From: Salvator merianae
Taxonomy: Eukaryota; Chordata; Lepidosauria; Squamata; Teiidae
Direction of reading: 5' to 3'
NCBI GenBank assembly: GCA_003586115.2
Contig: QVOM02000116.1
Span: 32,031,062 to 32,095,061 of the forward strand
Length of the DNA: 64,000 nt
Shown here in pieces: positions 53,950 through 64,000 of the stretch. Numbering within the stretch: position 1 is the first letter of the stretch; the number at the start of each line of letters is the position of its first letter. Position numbers and translations under genes: made by a program. Under the pieces are notes generated by a model. The model searched no databases. It saw only the letters and a list, made by a program, of their open reading frames with translations, and was not told where the DNA came from.

Positions 53950-54527
53950 GGGCCTTTTCGCACTGAGCTCGGTAGACCGTTCCCAGTAGTTGGCTTTGAA
54001 CCGGAGAGGTTGGGGAACACTTGGTGCCATTCGCACTCCCGGCCAGAGGAACGAACCCGAAGCCGACCAGCAGAGGGAACAGTGCGAATGGCAGCCACTA
54101 GTTCGGTACCGCACTCCGTACCATCGAACCCACTTCATACCCACTTCATACCCAGAGGGCTCGTTACGAAGCCGACTTCGTAACGGCAGCTCGGCTGCCA
54201 AGCCCAAAGGGTTATCCCGGGCACGAAGCATCGTACCAGGGTACGAAAACTTCGTACCGGGGTACGAAGCAGCGGACGACACATGCGTAGCCGCACCAGC
54301 CACGCCCGACGCCGTTGTGAACAGTGCGAAAGCACCGTGCCTGATCTTCGCTCCATCACGCAGGTTGGGATGAAGACAAGCTTTTACTTGTCTTGCCTTA
54401 CCCAACATCAGGTTCGAATCAGGTACGAAGTGGTTCGGATCGGGTGAGGCGCGTGCCCACAGCAGTGCGAACGCTCTGTTCTAGCGAGCGGACTGGAACG
54501 TTCCACTCGCACAGTGCGAACAGGCCC
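53950..54527. mobile_element. CpG-rich 578-bp non-autonomous DNA transposon, AAT duplication
   Basis: Ends are GGGCCTTTTCGCACTG and, inverted, GGGCCTGTTCGCACTG. AAT flanks both (53947-53949, 54528-54530). The interior is far richer in CpG than its surroundings and holds TACGAAG/CTTCGTA hairpins, for example CGTTACGAAG with CTTCGTAACG. Open frames on both strands (up to 203 codons) reflect composition. The termini resemble the GGCCCTTTCTGCACTTG family. Confidence 0.75.
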
Positions 54528-54674
54528 AATGTAATCATCAGGAGGTAAGCTCAATACTAGGGTGCTTTTTTATCATTCATTCTTTCTTTTTTTAAATAGA
54601 CTGACAAATGTGAGTTACCTGACTGGAATTGCATACACAGACAGTTCCAGACCAGTTAACATGGAGGGTGGTTT

Positions 54675-55101
54675 GGGCCATTCACATTTCTGTTCCTGTT
54701 CAGTCATGCTAGCAGTGTGAATGGACAGCCTCCTGGTTCATTCCTGGCCTTGTGTTCAGATGGCATATGTCTTTCGCAGTGATCAGGTGATGGGATGTCA
54801 CATCCAGTGTGCGAGGGCAGGATGAGCCTTGGAATGTTGAAACCCTAAGGGTCATGGCTGAAGGCAGGTCTGGACCAGCGGCCCCATGCCTTTGCAACAC
54901 CTGGAAGCGTTGTGCATGCGCTACTCCTGAACTGTTCCCAATACTGTGGGAATGCTTGTGGACAGCTCTTAACCTGTCCATAGCAGGTAATAATCAGAAA
55001 CAGCTTGGGATATTTCAGGAACACTAGAGCAGATCATGGTGCAAACAATGCATTCCAACAATCCGCTTGGACCTGTCTCCTGGCTAAGTGTGGAAAGGCC
55101 C
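54675..55101. mobile_element. Possible further GGGCC-ended MITE
   Basis: The left is GGGCCATTCACATTTCTG and the right inverted is GGGCCTTTCCACACTTAG. Flanking triplets do not match (TTT, TAA), so the assignment rests on the ends alone. Confidence 0.4.
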
Positions 55102-55391
55102 TAAATGAATCACATGTTGTCAGATGTTGTCCTCTAAATATTGTTGAACTATAGCGGTTGGTGCAGATTAGTGGAAATAACTGAGGTACTTCAGTGGTCT
55201 ATGCTTCAGTCCTTTTCTTGTTTCCACCCTTCTTTAGGCACCTAATAATGCATAGAAGGAGGAACCATTATTGTTTTCACTTGCTCTCTTTTCTTCTTCA
55301 TGTATTAATGTTTTGTATTTAATATTGTTCTGTTCATATTGAATATTACATTCTGGTTGTTGAGCTTTTTTTTAAAAAAACAACAACAGTA

Positions 55392-55874
55392 CAGTTGTCC
55401 CCTGTATTACCTAGTTTTATACAACTTACTTTTGCCTTTATGTGGCTGACTTTGCTTGCATAACACTTCTTTTTTTCTCTGGCTGCAGTCAGAGATGCCT
55501 GGAAGCAGGTGGCTTTGTGGAAGCATCTTCCCTGTGATGCCACCAGCTGCTCCTGCTCCTCCATTTCTGGTATGAGAAGATATCTGAAGATATCTTGGCC
55601 AAGGCACTCATCCTCTAAGTAGTGTTTGGCATCCCTGTCTCCCATCTCCTCAGGTGGATATTGCACTCTACAGTGGGCATTTTATACTGCTGAAAACAGA
55701 GTTGACATCTCAGTTGGCATTGTCTTGGACAATGCAAGGAGACATGCTGTATGGCAGTACTGATTCACAATGGTAGACTGGGTCACCACTCCCCAGCATC
55801 ACTGACCCACTAGTTTTGCTCTACATGGCAGTTTGTGGGAACCAGACTATACCATTATGCAAGAGATGATTGTG
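55392..55874. mobile_element. Possible mariner/Tigger-like MITE (TA flanks)
   Basis: The left end CAGTTGTCCCCTGTATTAC and the right end inverted, CACAATCATCTCTTGCATAA, align imperfectly. TA dinucleotides flank both. Weak. Confidence 0.35.
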
Positions 55875-58342
55875 TACAAATAGATTGATTGACCAGCTGC
55901 AAAGCATAATGGAAGTTGTCATTTAGCAACTGCTGGAGGACACCACTTAACTATTTTGCCAAGGGATATGCAAGTTTTGAAAAGGCCCTTAGATGACAGT
56001 TTGACCAGTGCTGTAAATGGGATCTGGCCTGCTTTGAGAATGTACCAGTAGTTCCTTCTGGGCTCTCTTTTTCTCCATCTTTCATTCTTCAAACATTGTC
56101 AGTTTCTGTAAAGTTTTATTTCTGCATGTGCCCAAACTTCCTTAGTTTTCTTTTCAAATGAGTATGTTTGCAGACCTACACATGGGAATCGTAGGAGGCT
56201 GAACTGAGAGCAAAAACTTTGGAGCCATCATTCTGAATGGGACAGATGGCAACTCTAGTCAAAAATAGCTTTTCAAGAAGTGGAACACATGGTAAGTTGC
56301 ATAGATTTTAATAATTGCTTTTTTATGCATTGATGGGGAGTAAAAAAATTGGCAAGGACCTCTACCCAAGATAATTAGAATATTTCCATGTTATTCTGAA
56401 TGATTTTCAAAAATTATCCATTTATGTCAAAAACACTATGCAATTCTAGGAATCCTAGAGGAAAGCTCTGTATGTTTTATTAGAAATCTGCTGGATGCAT
56501 GTTTAGCAATATCCCAATGAAGGGTCTTTTTGCATTTACTAGTTTTCTGGTGCAGTGTAAGATCTAGCCCACTTCGGGCCATGATTGTCTGTACTCTGGT
56601 GTAAACTCCAGAGACTCCACCCCCTGCTAGGTTGCTGAGACCAGGATACCAGTAGATCTATTTTGACAGGTTTATCTGACAGTCCAGGGGATTTTAGAAT
56701 GGAACAGGAAGACATGTGGAAAGGTGCATGCCTCCTTGTTCTGGTTTAGCAGGGGGACCCATTTTAGTGGCACACCAGATTGTGCTGCCAAAATGCATCC
56801 CCCTTGGGCTCCAAGACCAGGAACTTTTGTTCCTGGCCATCAGAGTCCTCACAGTTAGCTCCAAAGCTTGCACAAGTGTCAGAATGGTGCTGAGCCTGTC
56901 TTGGAATAGGCCATCTAAATGTGGACTGCCTTGTTCCAGGCCAGCTGTTTTGCTCCAGCACAGAATCCACTGTAGTTGGAGCTGGTCCAGCTAGAGTGGT
57001 CCAGACCTCACAAGTGCAAAACAGTCAAAGATTTCATCCGAACAAAGCCCTTGCAGAGCTGGATGGGACTAGTTGAAGTTTCTGAACCATTTTCAAGGGT
57101 AGCACGTTGAAGACAGTGCTTTGCTATATAGCCTCTTCACAGCAAGTTCAAAAGGCCCTGGAGCTAGACTGCAAGGAGGAGATTTGGTCCTTAGATGTGC
57201 AGTAGATATGCCCCCCCCCCCCAATGTGTAGAAATGCCATGGTTCCCACAAGCAAAATTCCTCAACTGTGGCTAAATGGCCTCGCTGCCTTGTGAGTGGC
57301 TGGGGAAACCCCAACAGAAAATCCAGAATGAAATCCCTAAGATGATTGCATTAAGCATGAATCATCCTTCTTGCAGCTCCTGCAACCAGAACTAAGAAAG
57401 AACTCACCATGCATATAACCTGTCTCAGAGTAGTAGAATCACTATTTTAGCAAGACCTTGGAGATATTATTTGCTTACTTAGTGAAGAAAGGTCTTTGCT
57501 AGGTGATGGATTAATCATAAGGAAGGCAGCAGACAAACCTATTCAGAGAGGAAATTCCACAGCTGGGATGACACTGCTAGCAAGGCATCTCCTGATACAT
57601 GAATGACACCGGGCTTGAAATAGTCTTTCCGTATTTTGGTGAAATGCATGTCAGTATATTAACTCTTTGCTGACATGTATTTTTAAGAAAGATTCTTGAT
57701 GTCTTTGCTCCAGATCTTATCTTCTGCTACTTAGGTCTGTTCATGTATCTTGCTGTGTTCATTAAATCCTGTTATCTTTTCGTGTGGATGTGCAAAACTT
57801 TTTAAAAAACCATGTCCTTATTTATGCACCGTAACTGCATTATGCCATTATATACTTGTCATAAAGCCATCTGTAGCTCACTAGAAAGAAAGAGAAGGGA
57901 GGCACAGTTGTGTTCTTAGGACAATGTTTGAGAGTGGGTTACACACTCCCCCTGCATTATTGAAATGAACCACCTACTGGATCTCAGTAGCAGAAAGAAG
58001 ATGATGTTTGAAATCTCTGGGCATGATTTTTACTTTTACCCAAGATGGATGCTTCAGTGAATTGAATCAGGTACGGGAACAGAATGCAAAATATGCTGCA
58101 GGGAGATGCAGTGTGGCTCTTCCTTTCTTGCTCTAAGCAAAAGATGTTGCTTTTGACAGGGTAGCCACTGAGCCATGATTTATCACATTTTCATAGCATT
58201 TGCCCTGCTTTATTAGGTTTATTAGAAATATTGCATTCATACTGTGGCTGTGAATTCAATGAGATGGGAGGTTTGGGGTGGGGGAGGGGACCTAACCCAA
58301 CATCTTTTAGAAGGATAAAGAAAGAAAGTGTCACCTCAAATG

Positions 58343-58430
58343 TACAGCCCTCCAGATATTGTTGAGAACTTCCATCCTATCTGTTTTACTACTGGGCTTG
58401 GGTGATAGAAGCTGGAATGTGAAAAATGTT
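58343..58430. repeat. Partial copy of the palindromic CTCCAGATRTT repeat family
   Basis: It starts CCCTCCAGATATTGTTGAGA; the mirrored half is not clear. Confidence 0.4.
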
Positions 58431-58680
58431 TCTTCGTTCCTGCTAGATGAATATCTGCAGCAGTGATGCCAGGAAATGTCTAAAGTCTGTTGCAAGTGGT
58501 GGCTTAAAACAATCATGCCCCTCTGTTTTTAATTTTACAGATTTGTCCTAGCTGGAAGCAATAAGAGTTGTAGTAGATAGCATCCAGAGGCCACTGGATC
58601 AGTGAAAGCTGTCCAAGAGCATGAGAATCTCTTGTAAGGATTTGTGGCAGCTGATCATTAAACACTCAGAAGGTAACTAA

Positions 58681-58955
58681 GGCCATGTCTCAGTTTGAAA
58701 ATGGAGGCATCTTCTTCTGGGGCGCATGGTAGAAGTGCCTTGTTTGCCACTTGAAATGACATCTTGTTCTCGCTGTTGGGTAAGGAGGCATTATTTGAAG
58801 CAGCACTCTGAAGCTCCTCCACTAAGGACAAGGATGATCACACCCATTAATGGGGCAGCATGATTGCCACAAAGCACTTTCTGCCACTGCAGGTGGAAAC
58901 GTGGAGATAGAAGGCACTTTGATGGGTGCCTTGTCCGGTAAGTGGAGATGCGGCC
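58681..58955. mobile_element. 275-bp MITE, TAA duplication
   Basis: Ends are GGCCATGTCTC and, inverted, GGCCGCATCTC. TAA lies outside both ends (58678-58680, 58956-58958). Sub-terminal GAAGTGCCTTG recurs inverted as CAAGGCACC. Confidence 0.65.
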
Positions 58956-59648
58956 TAAGAAACTGATCCTAGAAAATCCTTGGTCAAGTCAAAATAGATT
59001 CTCCTTTGCTCTCCCCACTCCCCTCCAAAATGGCCCCTCCATCACCTGCCAAATTTTGGGCTACAGCTAAATGGCAAGTAAATTACTCATGATTTTTGTT
59101 GTTGTTTTTCAACAGTGGAAACTGATGTATGGACTTTTGGTCCCTGGTCCCAAAACAGCATGGCCCATCTTTTCCTCACATCTGCCATGAGTGTAAAGTG
59201 ATAGGTGAAATAAATGAATGAACAAACTCACTTTTGTAGAGCAATCTTGAGATGGGATCTACCAAGATAGGAGGACTTTGGATAATTCATTGCCTACCTC
59301 CATACTGAGAAGATACAATATGTCTGAACTAAGCATTAATAATGCACAGGTTGGTCTGTAAATAGGCAATAAATGAATAAATTCATTTTTAAAAGGAAGT
59401 GCCACTGTGAATCACTTAATGTTGGAACATTCTACTCCTCCAACACATAGGGCCTCAAATGTGAGCGTTCCAGGGGTTGTTCTTGTATGGAAATGCACTA
59501 TCCTGCGGTATTCCATAGCATATTGGTAACCTCTAGTGAGATCCCCCCTTTTCCCTCCAAGTTCACCAAAATAGGTAGAAGTTTGGATGGGGTCAAAGAT
59601 GGGATCGTCCCCAGACTTGTAACTGAAGTGGGTTTTTTTTTCTTTTTT

Positions 59649-59858
59649 GCAGTAATTTCATTGGAATTTTGGAGCAATCTCCAAAGCTTTTGCAGTAATT
59701 TCATTGGAATTCTAGAGCTACCTCCTAAGCTTTTGCAGTAAATTCTCTGGAATTATGAAGCTACCTCCAAAGCTTTTGCAGTAAATTCTCTGGAATTCTG
59801 AAGCTACCTTCAAAGCTTTTGCAGTAATTTCATTGGAATTCTGGAGCTACCTCCAAGG
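59649..59858. repeat. 43-bp minisatellite, five units
   Basis: Units start at 59649, 59692, 59735, 59778 and 59821, an exact 43-bp period. Each starts GCAGTAA(A)TT and ends CCAAAGCTTTT-like. Internal variants are CATTGGAATT (units 1, 2, 5) and CTCTGGAATT (units 3, 4). The last unit is slightly short. Confidence 0.9.
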
Positions 59859-60137
59859 TCATACACCAAACAAGACTTGATCAAAGCCAATCTACCTATA
59901 TTTTTATCAACCAGTGTAAGGATTTTTCAAAAGGAGAAACACCTGTGGCAAGATTTCCTCTATCACTCTGCAGTTCTTTGTGACAAAATTTACTTAAAAC
60001 AACAAATCATGCCAGGAAACCAATTAAAAAATGTGCATCCTTTGGAGTTTCTGCAAGTGCATCATAGAAATTACCATCTCTTTGTTGATGCTTTAGAAAA
60101 AGCACATAAAGATGCTGAAGTTTCATCAGTCGCATCA

Positions 60138-60343
60138 GACTGAATCCATATACATGAAAAATAGTGGCTTGAAAGTGGCTTAGAGGTGGTAGCATGCAGA
60201 CATTAGGGTTCCCATCCCATGTCTAATCCACATTAAAGGCTTTTTGGAATGCATTTTCTGGTTTAGAAGCACTAGTGTGAAGATGCTACCACCTGTAAAC
60301 CACTTTCGAGCCACTTTTTCCCCATTGTGTGCAGTTACGGCCC
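60138..60343. mobile_element. GGCTGCATT-family MITE, diverged ends
   Basis: The middle blocks AGAGGTGGTAGCATGCAGAC, TCTAATCCACATTAAAGGC and TGCTACCACCTGTAAACCAC match the family. The ends (ACTGAATCCATATACATG and GTGTGCAGTTACGGCCC) are mutated versions. Confidence 0.65.
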
Positions 60344-60380
60344 AAACCATCCTTTATTTCTTGGGTTTGTTGGTTGCTAT

Positions 60381-60560
60381 GGCCCTTTCTGCACTTGGCC
60401 TTATTGTGGATTATATCTCAGAATAGGGACCTGCCATCTGCATGCTAGTGCAGACTATGGTAGACCCTGGGCAAGACCTTTCATAGTTTGCACTAGCATG
60501 TGCATAGCAGGTCCCTATTCTGGGATATAATCCACAATAAGGCCAAGTGCAGAAAGGGCC
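60381..60560. mobile_element. Palindromic MITE, GGCCCTTTCTGCACTTG family, copy 2
   Basis: 180 bp with the same termini as copy 1 and almost the same interior; it retains GGCCTTATTGTGGATTATAT near the left end where copy 1 has diverged. The flanks are TAT and TTT, a duplication with one mismatch. It abuts a GGCTGCATT-family MITE. Confidence 0.85.
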
Positions 60561-61351
60561 TTTCTATCAGCTCCATAGGTACTGAGAAAACATTTTCTGT
60601 TCTATTATCACTTTTACTTCCCTGACCTGCCTCATCGGATGACTCAAATATCATTTCTTCTCAAATGCTTAAGATCATTTTTTTGTTTCTGCTCAGTGGT
60701 CTTTTTTGCTTTGCTTATTTTTCTCTTTAAATTTCCACTCAGGTGTTTCTTGACAGTATCTCAAGCATACTTTGGATTACTCATTTCAATGAAGTGAAAA
60801 AAGGAAAAAATGTTTATTTGAAATATAACATTGAGGTTACTGCTTAGACAATATGCTTTCACTCATAGTCATCTCTGCTCAACCTCACCATCTGCTGCTA
60901 AGACTGCAAATATATGTTACTCATCAAAATGAGCTTAAGGTGTAAATCACATGTGAAGCCTGGGGCAGGGGTAGAATTTATCATATTGCCCCCTCAAAAG
61001 ACATTGCTATTTAGTGATCCCAAGATTGAAAATGGAAAGTGAGGCAATCTGCAGAATGTTTTTGCTGTTTCTGCTCTGTGCAGGATTTCATGCATCTGAC
61101 TTCAGCCATGAACATGAAGCCCTGTTTTGTGTGATGCCCAAAGCAGTCACCTAGGAAGGACATGGGTTTATCTAAAGTTGCAGCAACTAGTTTATTAATT
61201 TATTTAAAAGACAGTAATATAGCACACAGGCTGCAGTCATACCTTATATTTTTAAAGGATGGAGGCCATCCTGAGTCCTCAGAAACCAGATGCCAAATTA
61301 CATTTCCAGTTTTTCTAGGACTTTTCTGCCTGGAATGGGATTATCATAAAT

Positions 61352-61750
61352 TTGGATAATCTCAGCACTGAATCCATTTCACTAAGAAATGGACCCAGCC
61401 AGCTGAAGACCTGCCATCCTCCCTGCCGTGCCACATCCCATCATCCCCAATGCCTCCCTAACACCACTGCTGCCTCCCACCACCACCATGTACACTGCCT
61501 CCAATGCCCCCCAGGGCTACCAACCCCCCATTGAGCCTCCTGCCTCAGTCATCTTCCAATGCTCCCCAGCATTGCAAAAGATAAACTTCAGTGTAGTAGG
61601 GGGCACCCTCCCACCAAAACCTATCTTTTACTATGGGATCCACAAGGGCTCAAGTGGCAGTGGCATTAGTGGCGGCAGCACAGTTGGTGTGACCAAGCCA
61701 GAGGAGGCAGAAAATTGCCTTCGTTCCCTGTCCATCCAGACTAAAACTTA
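61352..61750 (+). pseudogene. Unidentified coding-like stretch, possible processed pseudogene
   Basis: A plus frame from about 61428 reads MYTASNAPQGYQPPIEPPAS... and IFQCSPALQKINFSVVGGTL, then PPKPIFYYGIHKG and a Gly/Ser run, ending SLSIQTKT with TAA. Composition and phrase structure look like protein sequence, unlike the surrounding DNA. No start with upstream support, no splice sites and no family I recognise. It could be a decayed retrocopy or part of a transposon. Confidence 0.3.
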
Positions 61751-62339
61751 AAAATGTGACTGCGGTCATAGTGAATGATTATGGCAATAATACCATACAA
61801 GTATGTACCTCCAGTACCACAAACCAATAAAACCAGAGCATAAAAGATGGTGGGGGCAAATGTACAAGATTTACTGTACAAAATACTATTAGTAACCAGG
61901 AAGGATCATGTTTAGAGGGAAGAAGACTTCTCCTTAAGAGCAGTATGGCATCAACCAAAGGTTGCCACCCAGAGGGAAATGAGCATTTTCTATAGCCACA
62001 ACCCATTCTAATTTTCTGATCCATTATATATTAATGAGTGCCTATTTCCCACAATTTGCTATACCTGTGAGAAAGGGTCAGATTATCTCCCCTCTTCCAA
62101 CTCTGAGTTATAGAAACTGGGGCCGTTGCTGTGAAAAAGTGTAAAAGTGTTTTATGCTGAACTGATTGATTGAACATAGAGAAGGAATGGAAGAGGCAAG
62201 ATTTAGGGTCAAATTCTACATACTCTTTAAGAATTTTTTGCAACTCAATTTTAATGTTCTCCCAAAAAGTTTTTATTTTCAGGTATTCCTGAGAAAGAAG
62301 ATGAAATGTCCCTTTTACCTGACACACCCTCCAGCAATA

Positions 62340-62475
62340 AGGAGATATAGCTGTATTCAAAAGACTCCACCCCTCTTTCTGTTATTGTTTTTAGTGTTTA
62401 AAATGTTATATTTTTTATTGTTGTAACCCACCCTGAGAGCTTCAGGTACAGGGCAGGATAAAAAAATACAAACAA
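62340..62475 (+). mobile_element. L2-like LINE 3' tail
   Basis: ATTGTTGTAACCCACCCTGA then TTCAGGTACAGGGCAGGATA closely match the 27275-27615 element. Confidence 0.65.
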
Positions 62476-62479
62476 AGTT

Positions 62480-64000
62480 GGAGTTGGATTAGTTTAGTAG
62501 TCTTTACCTTATACTTTCCCACCCTGCTACAGCAAATTTGTCTTTAAAACCTGGTTCCCATGTAGCTTTTGATCTGGAGTGTAATGGCCAGAAGGAAACT
62601 AATAAAGCCCTCAAATTATAGAAATAGTACCTCTACAAGTACCATTAGGTGAAGAAACAAGAAGCTATAACTTGATTACCAAGAAAATGTTATAATGAGT
62701 TCATTAGAAACCAGGTTTTATGATGAGAACCTAGTGCCAATTGTAATTGAACTCCAGCAATTTGTTTATTATTAGGTCCATTTTTTTAACTTGTAAAACC
62801 CATTTTCATGAAATGTGGACCAATTAATATTTTGCAGATTATGTGGTGGTCTAGGATGGAACTTTAAAGACAGAAGCACAGAGTTGGTTGGAAACAGCAG
62901 CTGTTTTTGACAGCTCAAATATTTCTATGGTTTAGAAGTAATCTTAATGAAAATGAATGTAAGTGAATGTAGTCACAGACAAGTAAAGTGACAGGCCCAC
63001 AAATATTTAGAACCCATTTAATCCCACATAATGGTACTTGAAAGTCTTCACTTGAACTATTTCTAGTAAATGGGGCTAAAAGCACAGACTTAATTTACCT
63101 TTCTTTTAAAAAGTGTTTGCATAGACTCCAGTGACAACTAAAGTAGAATAAAACAGAATTAATTTGATGCCATCTAGAAAGAAATGAGGGTGCATTTCTT
63201 TTATGACATGCATGTGCATATGTCTGAAACACGGTTTCTGGAAACTGTTGGACTTTTAATAGATCTGCCGTATGGAAAAGAGGAAAAGGCACACCTACAT
63301 TTTTCATAGCTGTGTAGAGTAGGAGTAGCTTATGTTTTCTACCTATTTTATATCCTATCATTCTTCTTGGAGAAGCCAGGGTAGATCTGAGGAACCGGAT
63401 CATATTACAAAAATAAAAACTACAAAACTAAAATATTCAGAAATCATAACAATTTATCCACACTTTATAATACAACAGGAGCTGTGGCACATTACTGAAT
63501 TAAAAGGATTGAGGGTAGCAGGTCAGTCTGTTTTTTGTTCGTGTTTTATGTTGTGTGAACTGCATCAGGATCGTGGGGTGAGAAGGGATATAAAATATTT
63601 TGATAAATGAAGAAATACAGCATTGAAAGAGATCCAGATGTTGCTTACTTATTCTGCTGTATTAGAATGACTTCAGATCCAGATATTTGAAGGAGAACTT
63701 GTTCTACCATCAGGAGGGAATCAGAGGAGTGCATGGTACAGTTCTTGAGTGTGTTTCAAGTAGACTCAGAACCTATAGCAAGGTTATACATCAAAAAGAG
63801 AAGTCCAATAAGTAAATAAGTAATGAAAATATAAAATACATAGATCATATACATCTATATTTGCATGCATGTCTGCAAATACTACATATATGTCTTGGTC
63901 TAATACAGTCCTGGGAAAAGTGGAGGAATATCCACTTATAATAAAATATAAATTTAATTTTGCATGTCCTTAATTTCTAAGCATAATATTCCTGTCTGTC
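62480..64000. other. AT-rich intergenic DNA to the window end
   Basis: No coding or repeat family recognised. In the human order RSU1 would follow, but none of its leucine-rich-repeat exons was seen here. Confidence 0.5.

Larger units (their letters stand above)
55102..58680. other. Intergenic stretch with little recognisable content
   Basis: It contains a weak mariner-like candidate at 55392 and a palindromic-repeat fragment at 58343. A poly-C run lies near 57211-57222. No exon was recognised. Confidence 0.5.

Noticed and set aside
53797..54408. 203-codon minus-strand frame
   Set aside because: It falls across the 5S-type SINE and the CpG-rich transposon; frames on both strands are open for compositional reasons and no transposase motif is present.
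59649..59858. CRISPR-like array
   Set aside because: Units are contiguous with no spacers, and the DNA is vertebrate; this is a minisatellite.
59877..60143. 88-codon frame beside the minisatellite
   Set aside because: No recognised motif, no splice or retrocopy signature, and its end runs into a MITE.
42500..64000. RSU1 exons expected from human gene order
   Set aside because: I looked for leucine-rich-repeat text on the minus strand and found none; the gene probably lies beyond the right edge.

Overview
This is vertebrate nuclear DNA: about 64 kb, mostly AT-rich, with intron-split genes, a GC-rich promoter island and many interspersed repeats. The repeats point to a squamate reptile, probably a lizard. 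They include Sauria-type tRNA SINEs with a (CAA)n tail, a SINE with a 5S-rRNA-like head, CR1 ends carrying the lizard/turtle-style 3' block, L2-like LINE pieces and many DNA-transposon MITEs. The species cannot be fixed from the window.

Two protein genes are certain. PTER (plus strand) has four coding exons at 8346-8777, 14503-14768, 22790-22930 and 26031-26241. They join in frame to 349 codons with every metal ligand of the phosphotriesterase-related family present. C1QL3 (minus strand) has two coding exons at 41413-40826 and 33149-32970. They join to 255 codons: signal peptide, short Cys-containing N-terminus, collagen-like stretch and C1q head. The two genes converge, with 6.7 kb between their stop codons. 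This is the same neighbour pair and orientation as on human chromosome 10p13 (PTER, C1QL3, then RSU1). No RSU1 exon was recognised in the right-hand part.

Layout: 1-8317 is non-coding and holds a fossil Tigger-type element with terminal repeats, TA duplication and a broken transposase, plus a tRNA-SINE, a MITE and a CR1 end. 8318-26241 is PTER, with two sizeable L2-like LINE remnants and a 1.26 kb non-autonomous element in its introns. 26242-32969 is the convergent intergenic/3'UTR zone. 32970-42160 is C1QL3 with its 7.7 kb intron and a GC-rich promoter/first-exon region, and a TATA-like box at 42151-42158. 42160-64000 is intergenic, crowded with MITEs, SINEs, hairpins and a 43-bp minisatellite.

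The most notable non-genic signal is a set of non-autonomous DNA elements with G-rich ends that share a 3-bp target duplication (TTA, TGA, TAA, ACT, TAT, GAT, AAT), as expected for PIF/Harbinger-like mobilisation. One is a CpG-rich 578-bp element nested inside a 5S-type SINE. Another family has two nearly identical palindromic copies 14 kb apart. All family assignments are by reading alone; no database search was possible.
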